A DNA stretch of 9,837 bases from Vicinamibacteria bacterium (GTDB taxonomy: Bacteria > Acidobacteriota > Vicinamibacteria > Fen-336 > JAGNNV01). Where the stretch lies: assembly GCA_016650185.1 (NCBI GenBank), contig JAENWE010000011.1:1-9837 (forward strand). Reading direction: 5' to 3'. This document shows, piece by piece, positions 1 through 7,542 of the stretch (position 1 is the stretch's first letter; every line of letters begins with the position of its first letter). Made by a program: the position numbers and the translations under genes. A model generated the notes under the pieces. It saw only the letters and a program-made list of their open reading frames with translations, did no database searches and was not told the origin of the DNA.

Positions 1-143
1 ATCGGAGGGCGCAAGACATAGCGCAGCAGAGCCTCTCGACCCTCGGCGTCGAGCCCGCCCGCGCGGGTGGCTGCGTGCAGCGTGAACCCATCGAGTGACG
101 CGCACAGCGGCTTGTCGTGGGCCAGTGCTCGGAGCCTGAGGTG
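1..143 (-). pseudogene. IS91-like transposase fragment (Y2_Tnp type), 5' part missing
   Basis: Read on the minus strand, this stretch encodes a peptide containing PLCASLDGFTLHAATRAG and then GREALLRYVLRPP. I recognise this style from the C-terminal half of IS91-type putative transposases (Y2_Tnp), which act as HUH/rolling-circle enzymes. The reading frame differs from that of the adjacent kinase fragment. It begins abruptly around position 143 with no start codon: the N-terminal zinc-binding part expected of the family is replaced by kinase DNA. The other end runs off the window, so the length of the remnant is unknown. Only about 45 residues are visible, so the family call rests on recall of the motif. 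It is probably non-functional on this side. Confidence 0.55.
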
Positions 144-354
144 GCTTCTTCGAGCCCTTCGGCGATCTGCTTCGCGATGGCGATCGACTCCTCGACCGGA
201 ATCGCACCCCGTCTCAGTCGCTCCGCGAGATCTTCACCTTCGACCATCTCCATGGCGAGGAAGTGAGCCGTCGATCCGTCGGGCATGGTCGCGCCTTCGA
301 ATCCATAGACGTGCGCGACGTTGGGGTGGTTCAGCGACGCGAGGACCTGAGCTT
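144..354 (-). pseudogene. Ser/Thr kinase N-lobe fragment (paralogue of the array kinases)
   Basis: About 70 codons match residues 61 to 130 of the neighbouring kinases: AQVLASLNHPN, the PDGSTAHFLAMEMVEGEDL hinge region, RLRRGAIPVEESIAIAKQ and EGLEEA. The glycine loop and VAIK lysine upstream, and the HRD and DFG motifs downstream, are absent. Homology stops at about 354 on the N-terminal side, where an in-frame TGA (362-364) follows at once. It stops at about 144 on the C-terminal side, exactly after the GAAGAAGC of the EEA codons, where transposase-like sequence begins. This cannot be an active kinase. The preserved codons suggest recent breakage or an assembly join. Confidence 0.85.
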
Positions 355-563
355 GGGGCTGTCACCGCCGGTGATTGTGCCTGCGACTCGGCGTCGCTAA
401 AACACCCTTGACGGGGCCGCTCCGGCGCGCGCGACGCTGGTTGCCGGAGTCCGGGGAGGGCGCCCACGAGGGGCGAAGGGCCCACCGGCGATCTCCAATC
501 TCTGGGACAGCTCGGGCCGGAAGGGTTTCGACTATCTATCTACCCGATCCTCCTCTCAGTGTT
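355..563. other. Non-coding gap downstream of the kinase C locus
   Basis: No convincing gene is present in these roughly 210 bases. They hold a 13-bp perfect palindrome (TCACCGCCGGTGA, 362-374) just outside the kinase fragment edge, a 5-bp-arm hairpin (GCGAC/GTCGC, 383-397), a degenerate copy of the palindromic repeat also found at 8734-8759, and a short AGAT-like run near 530-541. No hairpin with a following T-tract in the minus direction was seen, so the terminator of the upstream kinase gene is not identified. Confidence 0.5.
457..475 (-). repeat. Degenerate copy of dispersed palindromic repeat
   Basis: AGGGCGCCCACGAGGGGCG matches 17 of 19 bases of the reverse complement of 8740-8758. The two mismatches are the bases next to the inner edges of the palindrome arms. 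It lies in non-coding DNA. This could be a decayed member of a REP-like intergenic family; with only two copies in view, chance cannot be excluded in such GC-rich sequence. Confidence 0.4.
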
Positions 564-2292
564 CTAGTGGACGGCTTGGAGAGTTCTCCCCCAGCCGGGC
601 CAGAGCCTTATGTCGCGGCGCAGCCCGGGCGCCTCATCGACCTGGCTGAGCAGAACTGATGTCCCATCGGCGGCTACGTCATATCCGCTAATCCGGCCGG
701 CATCGATGGATCCGGTCACCTTCTCCGGCTCGCCAAAGCTCAGGTCCGCCGCGGAGCGGAGGGCCACAGACACAATCCCCTGGGGCGTGATGTAGAAGAG
801 ACGGGTTCCCTGCCGATTGTAGCGGGGCTCGTCACCGCCCTGGTTGCTCACTCGCCGCCGGCTACCCGCGTCGGCGAGGTGCGCGACATACACGTCATGT
901 CGGCCCGATTCGGATGAAACCCAGGCCACGAGTTTTCCATCCGGGGATACCGTGGGAGTGCCCTGATAATCCGGGCCACCGGCCAACAGGACGGGCTTGC
1001 CTGCGGGTGTGCCGTCGCCCGCGACCGCGATCAGATAGGCGTCGGGGTCGCCCCGGCTCGAGTCCAGGCTCAGACCGAGCATTCCCGCGGAGTAAGAGAT
1101 CGAATGGATCACACCGGTGCCCTCGATCAAAGGGGCCGGCGGGGCGCTGCCGTCGAGGGGCATGCGATAGAAACGGTAGCCGCCGCCCGCGCGATCGGAA
1201 TTGAAGAGAAGAAGGCGGCCGTCTTTCGAGAGGACCCCGTTTCCGTCATTGCCGGCGCCCGACTTCAATCGCGTCAGATTCCCACGCTCCAGATCGACGA
1301 GGCCGAGCTTGTCGTTGGCGCCGCCAATCGCTACGATGGCCCGCCTGAAGTCCTGGGACAGATTCGGGTTGCTGATCCATTCGCTGTCGAGGCTATCCAG
1401 GATCCTGGGCGCTCGGTCAGGCCCTTCCCAGGCCAGGCGCGCCTGTGAGTCGGCGCCCGACCCGGCGAGATACGCCAGGTCTCCGGCTCGGGTGACGTCG
1501 TACAAGGCGTTTCCCGTTCCTCCGCTCGTGGCTACGCCCTCGAGAACGGGAAAGGGCGCGCCACGAACCGAGCGCGAAGCGAGGTCGAAGGGGACTGCAT
1601 ACAGGCGGCCGGCCCGAGCAAAGACCAGGTGTCCGTCGTTCAGGTACCGCGGCCTGCTTCCCCCCTTGAGCAGGATCCGATGGGCGCCGGTCGCTGCGTC
1701 CGCGATGGCGATGGAGGCCTCGTCCATGGTCTGGTCGGAGGCCGATTTGATCGTGAACAGGACGCCCGCTCCGCCGGGCAGAAAGCACGGCAATCTATGG
1801 CTGACTTCGCCCGCCGCGCGGTTGAGTTTCGTGAACTCGTGCGGCTCGCCTTCCTGTTCGGACCTGGTCCAGAGGGCGTCCGACCAGTTGGGGGTATAGA
1901 CGATGCGTCCATCCTCGCCCCAGTCGGCCCCGACGGGGTCGGCCATCACTGAGCCCACTTCGACCGGAATGCCGTCGGGGAGATCGATTCGAAAGACGCG
2001 CCCACGCGCGAAGAACACCAGGCGCTTGCCGTCTGGGGAGAATGTGGGTGCTGTGGCCCGTTCGGTCTTGGGCAGCAGGACCGCCTCGAATTGATCCAGG
2101 CGGCGGAGATAAAGAGCGCCCTGGCCGTCCTTGATTCCCACGAATACCACCTGGTCGCCCTGGGGAGAAATGGCGATGGAGGCCAGCGACGCGTTCCCGT
2201 TGTACATGACCACGGGGATGGTGACCGACTCCGGAAGCGGGAAGGAGACTCTCAGGTCGGGCGCGGATTCTCGGCCGCGCGCGTCGAAGAGA
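564..2292 (-). CDS. Kinase C, PD40/TolB-like propeller sensor half (frameshifted from its kinase domain)
   Basis: This frame encodes the extracytoplasmic sensor of the kinase that starts at 3297. The first possible start in this frame is GTG at 2213, giving 549 residues, but the frame is open and homologous up to about 2292, just after the membrane segment (FLFDARGRES, then LRVSFPLPESV). WD40-like PD40 repeats are visible as SPQGDQVVFVG, SPDGKRLVFFARGRVFRI, LSKDGRLLLFNSDR and VSPDGKLVAWVSSESGRHDVYV. Such propellers are thought to sense ligands or proteins outside the membrane. It has no signal peptide and no evident ribosome site of its own, so alone it would be an orphan sensor. Kinase and sensor together span 2734 nt, three times 911 plus one, so a single extra base explains the split. 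Stop is TAG at 564. Confidence 0.88.
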
Positions 2293-3297
2293 AAAGCTTG
2301 CGGCCGTCCAGCCTGCGAGGGCCATAGCGAGCGCGGCGTAGGGCCAGAAGCGAGCGAAGCCGCTTCGGTCCACCGATTTCACGGCGATGCTGGTCGAGGT
2401 CGTTGCGTCAAACCTCGGGTCGCGCGCGCGCTCGAGAGCGATGCGCGCCTCGCCGATGTCGCGGAGCCGAGTCCGCACGTCGCGGTCGAGGCAGCGCCTG
2501 AGGATCGTGGCCACGGCTTCGGGAAGGTCGGAAGGCAGGTTCGACCAATCCAGGTCTTGCCGGACGACCGCGGCCAGAACATCCGTGATCGTTTCGCCGC
2601 CGAACAGGCGAGAGCCGGCGAGCATCTCGTAGAGCACCACGCCGAAAGACCAGACGTCGGCCCGTCGATCGACGGTCTTACCTCGAGCCTGTTCCGGGCT
2701 CATGTACGCGGCCGTGCCCATGATCATGCCCACCTCGGTCATGTGACGGGACATGGTGGGCGAGTGGGAGAGCTGGGAGTTGGCTCCGGACGCAGGGTCG
2801 CCCTCGAGCGCTTTGGCCAGTCCGAAATCGAGGACCTTGACCTTGCCGTTGGGTGTGACTTTCACGTTCGCGGGCTTGAGGTCACGATGGATGATCCCGC
2901 GTTCGTGGGCTTCTTCGAGGCCTTCCGCGATCTGTTTCGCGATGGCGATCGCTTCGTCGACGGGAATCGCACCCCGCCGCAGGCGGTCGGCGAGGTCCTC
3001 GCCCTCGACCAATTCCATGGCGAGGAAGTGGGCGGTCGATCCGTCGGGCATGGTCGCGCCTTCGAATCCATAGACATGCGCGATGTTGGGGTGATTGAGG
3101 GAAGCGAGGACCTGCGCCTCGCGCTTGAAACGAGCGAGCCGTTCCGTGTCGGTCGCCATCGCCGCGGGCAAGACCTTGATCGCGACGTCGCGATTGAGCG
3201 ATGCATCCCGCCCGCGATAGACCTCGCCCATCCCACCCGCGCCGATGACGGCGGTGATTTCATACGTGCCGAGGCGGGTTCCAGGCAAAAGGGTCAC
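1795..3297 (-). CDS. Kinase C, Ser/Thr protein kinase domain plus membrane segment (frame lost after ~2293)
   Basis: A PknB-like Hanks-type kinase that transfers ATP phosphate to Ser/Thr in the cytoplasm. Key residues are complete: glycine loop GAGGMGEVY (19-27), VAIK lysine K41, alpha-C E60, HRDLKPAN (137-144), DFG (157-159) and SPEQ (200-203). A long activation segment carries SQLSHSPTMSRHMTE. A membrane helix follows at about 317-337 (FWPYAALAMALAGWTAASF). The start is GTG at 3297, sharing GTGA with the stop of the upstream locus (3294-3296), which points to translational coupling. After about residue 335 (a TTTT run at 2292-2295) the frame leaves the family pattern, and the last 165 or so residues are out-of-frame translation of the propeller DNA. 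As written, the product would be a kinase with an anchor but no sensor. Confidence 0.92.
   Translation of the reverse strand: MTLLPGTRLGTYEITAVIGAGGMGEVYRGRDASLNRDVAIKVLPAAMATDTERLARFKREAQVLASLNHPNIAHVYGFEGATMPDGSTAHFLAMELVEGEDLADRLRRGAIPVDEAIAIAKQIAEGLEEAHERGIIHRDLKPANVKVTPNGKVKVLDFGLAKALEGDPASGANSQLSHSPTMSRHMTEVGMIMGTAAYMSPEQARGKTVDRRADVWSFGVVLYEMLAGSRLFGGETITDVLAAVVRQDLDWSNLPSDLPEAVATILRRCLDRDVRTRLRDIGEARIALERARDPRFDATTSTSIAVKSVDRSGFARFWPYAALAMALAGWTAASFSLRRARPRIRARPESLLPASGVGHHPRGHVQRERVAGLHRHFSPGRPGGIRGNQGRPGRSLSPPPGSIRGGPAAQDRTGHSTHILPRRQAPGVLRAWARLSNRSPRRHSGRSGLSDGRPRRGRLGRGWTHRLYPQLVGRPLDQVRTGRRAARVHETQPRGGRSQP
2290..2300 (-). other. Frameshift site between kinase C and its sensor
   Basis: The kinase frame reads AGC TTT TCT CTT and becomes arginine-rich nonsense. 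The frame one base further on reads GCT TTT CTC TTC GAC and leads without a stop into the propeller. The TTTT run on the minus strand (2292-2295) is the natural place for one inserted base. The shift is +1 for a ribosome. No flanking stop codon, Shine-Dalgarno-like stimulator or stem-loop was seen that would suggest programmed frameshifting. Confidence 0.75.
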
Positions 3298-3785
3298 GGT
3301 TTCGCCCCCGGTTTCCAGTTGAGGATGACGGTGATGTCCCGGGGCGATGGATCCTCAACCGGGAGCGAAATCAGAAAACGTTGTCCGTCCGCGGTGACCG
3401 CGAACTGGTTCCGATCATGCCACCCGGTTCCGACCGGAGGCGGGACCTTGAAGAGGGCGCGCGCCGGGCGCACTTCGATTCCGCCTGCGGAGGGGCTCAG
3501 TTCCGCCTCCATCACCTCTCCGGACGGGGCGAGGTAGAACAGGGTCCGTGCGGTCGGCCCCCAGACCGGGCTGAGTCCGCCGCCGGTTGAGACGCGCCGC
3601 TTCCGTCCCGGGTTTGGAAACGACTGAACGTAGATCTCTTCAGTTCCGGATTCGTCAGAGACATACGCCATCCATGAGCCGTCCGGTGAGATCCTGCCCG
3701 AGTGCTCATTGAAGGGAGTCTGGAGGTAGGGGATGGCCGCGGTCCCGTCGACCGGGATGGTCAGGATGTCCTTGTGGCATTGGTC
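3294..3785 (-). CDS. C-terminal PD40 tail of the chimeric kinase, separate frame
   Basis: This is the end of the propeller that begins in the 3761-6013 frame. Visible motifs are KDILTIPVDG, ISPDGSWMAYVSDESG, TEEIYVQSFPNPG and the closing ITVILNWKPG; an ...VVLxWF-like ending is usual for the family. The first ATG is at 3671 (MAYVSDESG), which lies inside a repeat, so it is unlikely to be a real start. Homology continues upstream to about 3776, and an in-frame TGA at 3786-3788 bounds the frame. The tail was therefore once continuous with the preceding frame. Its TGA stop overlaps the GTG start of kinase C. Confidence 0.8.
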   Translation of the reverse strand, partial: DQCHKDILTIPVDGTAAIPYLQTPFNEHSGRISPDGSWMAYVSDESGTEEIYVQSFPNPGRKRRVSTGGGLSPVWGPTARTLFYLAPSGEVMEAELSPSAGGIEVRPARALFKVPPPVGTGWHDRNQFAVTADGQRFLISLPVEDPSPRDITVILNWKPGAKP

Positions 3786-6013
3786 TCAGTGAGGGTGAAG
3801 ACGATGGTGCGACCGTCCCTCGACCAGTGGCTGGGCCATCGGTTGCCGTAGCCGACCGGAACCTCGTGCCGAGGACCGCCGTCTGTCGAGAGGATGTGCA
3901 GATTCTCCGAGAAGTCGGTGACGAGGAGGTGCTTGGAGTCGGCCGACCAGATCGGGAGCCCGGTCCAGTCCTCGAGGGTGGCAAACCTCGAGCGGGCGCC
4001 GCTCGCGACGTCCATCATCCAGATCGACGTCGGTCCTGCCTTCGGTTCGTGGAGTTCGAGGGCGACCTGGCGCCCGTCGGGCGAGAGGTCGATCCCGTTG
4101 TATTCCCCGGGCTCGCCCAGGTTGCCCAGGTTCTTTCCGGCCCGGTCAAACCAGATGAGCTGCCGGGTGGGCAGGGCGCTGTAGCTCCAGTAGGCGATCA
4201 CCCCAGCCTCGGAGACGCTGAAGGCGAAACCAGGAGGGGTGCGTCCGGCCCAACCCACGCCGTCGGCCACCTTCGACGCCTCTCCGGAGAGAGCGGCACG
4301 ATCAGGGTTGAAGGGTTGCGCGTAGAGGTCGCCCTCCCGGACGAAGAAGAGATGTCCCATGGCGTACTGGGCCCGCGACAAAATCGGCGCCACGTCCTTG
4401 ATTTCGGCGGAGTCGAGGCTGCCCACGGAGATGCTGGAACCACGGACAAAGAGGAAGTGCCGGCCGTCGGGCAGGAAGCTCGGATCAACGTGTCGAAGCG
4501 CGATGCGCAGGTCGGGCTCGGATCCGCTCGGCCCGGGCAGGGCCTGCGCTTTGGCACCTCCCGCCTTCGTCCGGTGAATCGGAATGAACGAGTCGGGCGT
4601 GAACAGGATGTCCCCTCTGGCGTTCCAGGTGCCCCCTCGCGGGTTCGAAGCTTCGGCCAGAGTCTGGGGCGAACCCCCCGACCGCGGAGCCTTCATCACC
4701 TTGTTTCGGGCAAAAAACCCGACCCATTTCCCATCCGGAGACCAGAAGGGCTGGTTCGCTCCATCGCTCTCAGGCACGGGCCGCGGAGTCAGGGAGTTGA
4801 GGTCACGCAGCCAGAGGCGCGTGGCATTGGTGCTGCCGTCCGTTGCCGCGAAGGCGATGGTTCTTCCGTCGGGTGAGACCGCCGGGTCGACCTGGCTGGA
4901 GAAGCCGCCCGGAGGCAGCAGGATCGACAGGCGATTTGTTTCTGCGGTCTCCCGCGGGCCCGGCAGGAGGAACCGTCCTGCGACCATGCCAGTTGCGAGG
5001 AGAGCCAGGGCCGCGATGATCCAGACAGTCCGCCTGACCGCAGAGTCTTTCCCTGCCGCCGTTCCTGCGGCGTCACCGTCGTGTTCCCCCGCGCCCGAGA
5101 GGACATCTTCGATACTCAGTCTCGCGTCGGCGATGTCGTGGAGTCGCTGCTTCGGGTTGCGCTCCAGGCAGCGGCGAAGGACTCCCCGCATGGTACGGGG
5201 CAGGGTCTGGGGCAGAAGGTCCCACTGCGGTTCGCGGGTGAGGACCGCCGCCAGCGTGTCGCTCACGGTCTCGCCTGCAAAGAGCCGTGCCCCGGTGAGC
5301 ATCTCGAACACAACGACACCAAAGGACCAGATGTCCGAGCGCTTGTCCACGGCCTTCCCGCGGGCCTGCTCCGGCGACATGTAGGCCGCGGTGCCCATGA
5401 TCATCCCCGCCTCGGTCATGTGGCGTGACATCGTGGGGGAGTTTGAGAGTTGTGAATTTGCCGCCGATGTGGAGGGATCGCCTTCCATCGCCTTGGCCAG
5501 GCCGAAGTCGAGGATCTTCACCTTGCCTTCCGGCATGACCTTGACGTTCGCAGGTTTGAGGTCGCGGTGGATGATGCCCCGCTCGTGCGCTTCTTCGTTC
5601 GAGTCATAGGCAAGCCATCGACCGTCCGGCGAAATCGCAGGACGGTTCTCGCTCGCCGGCGAGTTCAACAGAGGAATGGCTGGATCTCCGGGCCGATCCG
5701 TGCGCAGCAGGGAGATGTCGACGCCGGTCTCTCGCTCGATGAGAACGAAGGCGAGAAGGTCGCCGACCCAGCTGTCCGGCTCCTTCCAGGGAGTGGACGA
5801 TTCGTAGAGAGGGTGTTCGGCCCCGCCTCCGCTGGACGGCCGGATCCAGAGGTCGAAGACGCCCGCGCGCAGGCTCTGGAAGGCAATATCGGCACCAGAA
5901 GGAGACCAGATCGGTCGGAGATCACGGCCTTTCGCGAAGGTCAACCGGTTCGCCTTCCGGGTTTGGAGGTCGACGACCCAGAAGTCCTCGTCCCCCTCGT
6001 CGGTTGATTGCAC
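3761..6013 (-). CDS. Chimeric ORF: propeller end fused to kinase C-lobe, membrane segment and second propeller
   Basis: A 750-codon open frame with an unusual order. Residues 1-139 are the late part of a PD40 propeller (FWVVDLQTRKANRLTF, IWSPSGADIAFQS, ISPDGRWLAYDSN). Residue 140 onward is the middle of a kinase domain (EEAHERGIIHRDLKP, DFG at about 170, GTAAYMSPEQARG at about 207-219). A membrane helix follows at about 329-349 (TVWIIAALALLATGMVAGRF), then a second propeller (AVSPDGRTIAFAATDG, SPDGKWVGFF, LSPDGRQVALELHEP). The kinase part lacks the glycine loop, K41 and alpha-C Glu, so it cannot bind ATP normally. The GTG at 6013 sits inside a propeller and is not a plausible native start. 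It reads on from the 5941-7542 frame through a one-base shift near 6030, and ends in a frameshift near 3775. Confidence 0.85.
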   Translation of the reverse strand: MQSTDEGDEDFWVVDLQTRKANRLTFAKGRDLRPIWSPSGADIAFQSLRAGVFDLWIRPSSGGGAEHPLYESSTPWKEPDSWVGDLLAFVLIERETGVDISLLRTDRPGDPAIPLLNSPASENRPAISPDGRWLAYDSNEEAHERGIIHRDLKPANVKVMPEGKVKILDFGLAKAMEGDPSTSAANSQLSNSPTMSRHMTEAGMIMGTAAYMSPEQARGKAVDKRSDIWSFGVVVFEMLTGARLFAGETVSDTLAAVLTREPQWDLLPQTLPRTMRGVLRRCLERNPKQRLHDIADARLSIEDVLSGAGEHDGDAAGTAAGKDSAVRRTVWIIAALALLATGMVAGRFLLPGPRETAETNRLSILLPPGGFSSQVDPAVSPDGRTIAFAATDGSTNATRLWLRDLNSLTPRPVPESDGANQPFWSPDGKWVGFFARNKVMKAPRSGGSPQTLAEASNPRGGTWNARGDILFTPDSFIPIHRTKAGGAKAQALPGPSGSEPDLRIALRHVDPSFLPDGRHFLFVRGSSISVGSLDSAEIKDVAPILSRAQYAMGHLFFVREGDLYAQPFNPDRAALSGEASKVADGVGWAGRTPPGFAFSVSEAGVIAYWSYSALPTRQLIWFDRAGKNLGNLGEPGEYNGIDLSPDGRQVALELHEPKAGPTSIWMMDVASGARSRFATLEDWTGLPIWSADSKHLLVTDFSENLHILSTDGGPRHEVPVGYGNRWPSHWSRDGRTIVFTLTETNATRTS
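3764..3785 (-). other. Frameshift site in the second propeller of the chimera
   Basis: The chimera frame reads GRTIVFTLTETN and then ends NATRTS-stop at 3761. A frame shifted by one base reads KDILTIPVDG and continues the propeller to 3294. Stops bound both sides (TGA 3761-3763 in one frame, TGA 3786-3788 in the other), so the lesion must lie between them. A single missing base near ACCAATGCCAC would explain it. Confidence 0.8.
5591..5600 (-). other. Fusion junction: propeller joined to kinase mid-domain
   Basis: On the minus strand, TAT GAC TCG AAC (propeller, YDSN) is followed by GAA GAA GCG CAC GAG (kinase, EEAHE). Family propellers normally continue here as SNESG followed by a further strand and a tail of about 110 residues. 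Family kinases normally have IAEGLEEAHERG. The only shared bases at the join are GAA. The minimum loss is the propeller tail plus about 128 kinase codons, roughly 700 bp or more. Confidence 0.85.
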
Positions 6014-7542
6014 CAGCAGACGACTCTCGCGGGAGACAGGTGAGGCACGGCGAACCCCGGGCCCGGCAGGGAGATCTCGCCCAAAGACCGCCCGCTCCGG
6101 TCCAACTCGACGATCCTGGTCCCGGACGTCCTGGCTGCAGCCACCAGGAGCGCGCCCAAGTCGGAGGCCGAGGCGACCCGTTCCTGGGTGTAGCGGAAGG
6201 GGGGTGTCGGCTCTTCGAGCCGCCTTGGCTCACCCTGCAGTTCGCCCGTCTGCGCGTCGAAGGGGTGGGCCACCAGACGATCGCCGACGGCATAGATGAG
6301 AAAGCCGGGTGGGGCATAAACCGGAGCCCGGCGTGACCTGAAGAGCAATCGTCGCTCCCCACCGTCGAGGGAGGCCAGAAAAACCCGGCCTTCGTCGGTG
6401 TCGGCGCCCGGATCGGCGATATAGACGAATCTCCGCCCGTCGGGCAGGAAAGAGGGGAAGCGATGCGAGTTCTCCTCTTTCGCGTTCTCGATCCGGGTCA
6501 CTTCCCTGGGCGCACCACCCCGGCTGGAGACTGCGGAGAGAACGCCCGCAACCGTGGGGGCGAACACAATCGTGCCGGTACTGGACCAGCTTCCACCGCG
6601 GGCCTCGGGGGCGTCGCAAATGGTCTCGATCCGGGCATCGTCGACTGAGACCCGCCGCAGTTTGCCCTTGGAAAAGAACGCAACCTCGCGGCTGTCGGGT
6701 GACCAGAAGGGGTAGTAAGCACCTTCGCTGCCCTCGATGAACCCCGCGCGGACCCGATCGAGTTGCTGGATCCACAGGCCCTGTCTTCCCGTGAGGTCTC
6801 CGCCCACGAAGGCAACGCGACGACCGTCCGGAGAGATGGCCGAGTTCCCTCCCGCGGGGTCCATGGTGGCGCCGGATGCGGACGAGATCGCGAAGCGGAG
6901 CATGGCCGGCGCTGCGGCGGGCGTGAGGGCACGAATGGTCAGGGCCAAAACGGCTGCCGCGAGCACGGCCGCGACCACCCAACCGGCCCGAAGGAGGCGA
7001 GCGTTCGGCTGCGGCCCGGCCGAAGCGTCTGCGAAGGCATCGCCGCCTGAGGTAGCAGCGAGGGCGACGCGCGCGTCTCCGATGTCGCGCAGACGCTGCC
7101 GCGGATCACGATCGAGACAGCGACGCAGCAAGCCTTTCACCGCTCCTGGAATCTCCGCGGGCAGCTGCGTCCAGTCCGGATCCGTTTTCAGCACGGCGGC
7201 CAGGATGTCGCTGACCGTCTCGCCCGCGAAGAGACGCCGGCCTGTCAGCATCTCGAAGAGGACGACGCCGAAGGACCAGATGTCCGCGCGTTTGTCGACG
7301 ATTCTGCCCCGCGCCTGTTCCAGGCTCATGTAGGCCGCGGTGCCCATGATCATTCCCGCCTCCGTCATGTGACGAGACATGGTGGGAGAGTGAGAAAGCT
7401 GGGAGTTGGCCGACGAGTTTGACGGATCCCCTTCAAGCGCCTTGGCCAGGCCGAAGTCGAGGATTTTCACTTTGCCGTCGGGGGTGACCTTGACGTTGGC
7501 GGGTTTGAGATCGCGATGGATGATGCCGTGCTCGTTCGCCTC
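5941..7542 (-). CDS. Kinase B, C-lobe, membrane segment and propeller (downstream of an in-frame stop)
   Basis: This continues the 7543-7926 ORF in the same frame after its TAA. It opens with EANEHGIIHRDLKPANVKV, then DFGLAK and GTAAYMSLEQARG, where the usual SPEQ proline is leucine. A membrane helix lies at about 6985-6925 (AGWVVAAVLAAAVLALTI). The propeller shows AISPDGRRVAFVGGDLTG, FWSPDSREVAFFSKGKLRRV, FLPDGRRFVYIADPGADTDE and RLVAHPFDAQTGEL. The first in-frame start after the stop is GTG at 7470, already past HRD, so reinitiation would not give a catalytic protein. Homology ends at about 6030 (AVPHLSP); the remaining codons to 5941 are out of frame and the true continuation is the 6013 frame. 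Confidence 0.85.
   Translation of the reverse strand, partial: EANEHGIIHRDLKPANVKVTPDGKVKILDFGLAKALEGDPSNSSANSQLSHSPTMSRHMTEAGMIMGTAAYMSLEQARGRIVDKRADIWSFGVVLFEMLTGRRLFAGETVSDILAAVLKTDPDWTQLPAEIPGAVKGLLRRCLDRDPRQRLRDIGDARVALAATSGGDAFADASAGPQPNARLLRAGWVVAAVLAAAVLALTIRALTPAAAPAMLRFAISSASGATMDPAGGNSAISPDGRRVAFVGGDLTGRQGLWIQQLDRVRAGFIEGSEGAYYPFWSPDSREVAFFSKGKLRRVSVDDARIETICDAPEARGGSWSSTGTIVFAPTVAGVLSAVSSRGGAPREVTRIENAKEENSHRFPSFLPDGRRFVYIADPGADTDEGRVFLASLDGGERRLLFRSRRAPVYAPPGFLIYAVGDRLVAHPFDAQTGELQGEPRRLEEPTPPFRYTQERVASASDLGALLVAAARTSGTRIVELDRSGRSLGEISLPGPGFAVPHLSPARVVCWCNQPTRGTRTSGSSTSKPGRRTG
6024..6036 (-). other. Frameshift site in the propeller of kinase B
   Basis: The upstream frame reads FAVPHLSP and then cysteine- and arginine-rich nonsense to a stop at 5941. 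The frame one base back reads RESRLLVQSTDEGDEDFWV, a normal propeller strand. The change maps to the CCCGCGAG segment. One deleted base restores a continuous propeller. Confidence 0.75.

Noticed and set aside
383..402. Possible terminator hairpin GCGAC-loop-GTCGC followed by TAAAA
   Set aside because: For the minus-strand genes the T-rich side comes before the hairpin, not after it, and on the plus strand the tail is A-rich. The orientation is wrong for a rho-independent terminator.
1795..2290. C-terminal 165 residues of the kinase C open frame as a real domain
   Set aside because: They are Arg- and Gly-rich with no motif, while the adjacent frame encodes an unmistakable propeller over the same bases.
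2285..2300. Programmed +1 frameshift producing the full kinase-sensor protein
   Set aside because: There is no stop codon at the shift, no upstream Shine-Dalgarno-like stimulator and no known slippery motif. A one-base indel is simpler, and similar shifts occur at unrelated sequences nearby.
2131..3537. 468-codon plus-strand open frame
   Set aside because: It lies antisense to the kinase C domain and is rich in Arg, Gly, His and Asp without any domain. The minus strand has the full set of kinase motifs, so this is a GC-rich shadow.
3827..4876. 349-codon plus-strand open frame
   Set aside because: Antisense to clear PD40 repeats, low-complexity composition and no recognisable motif.
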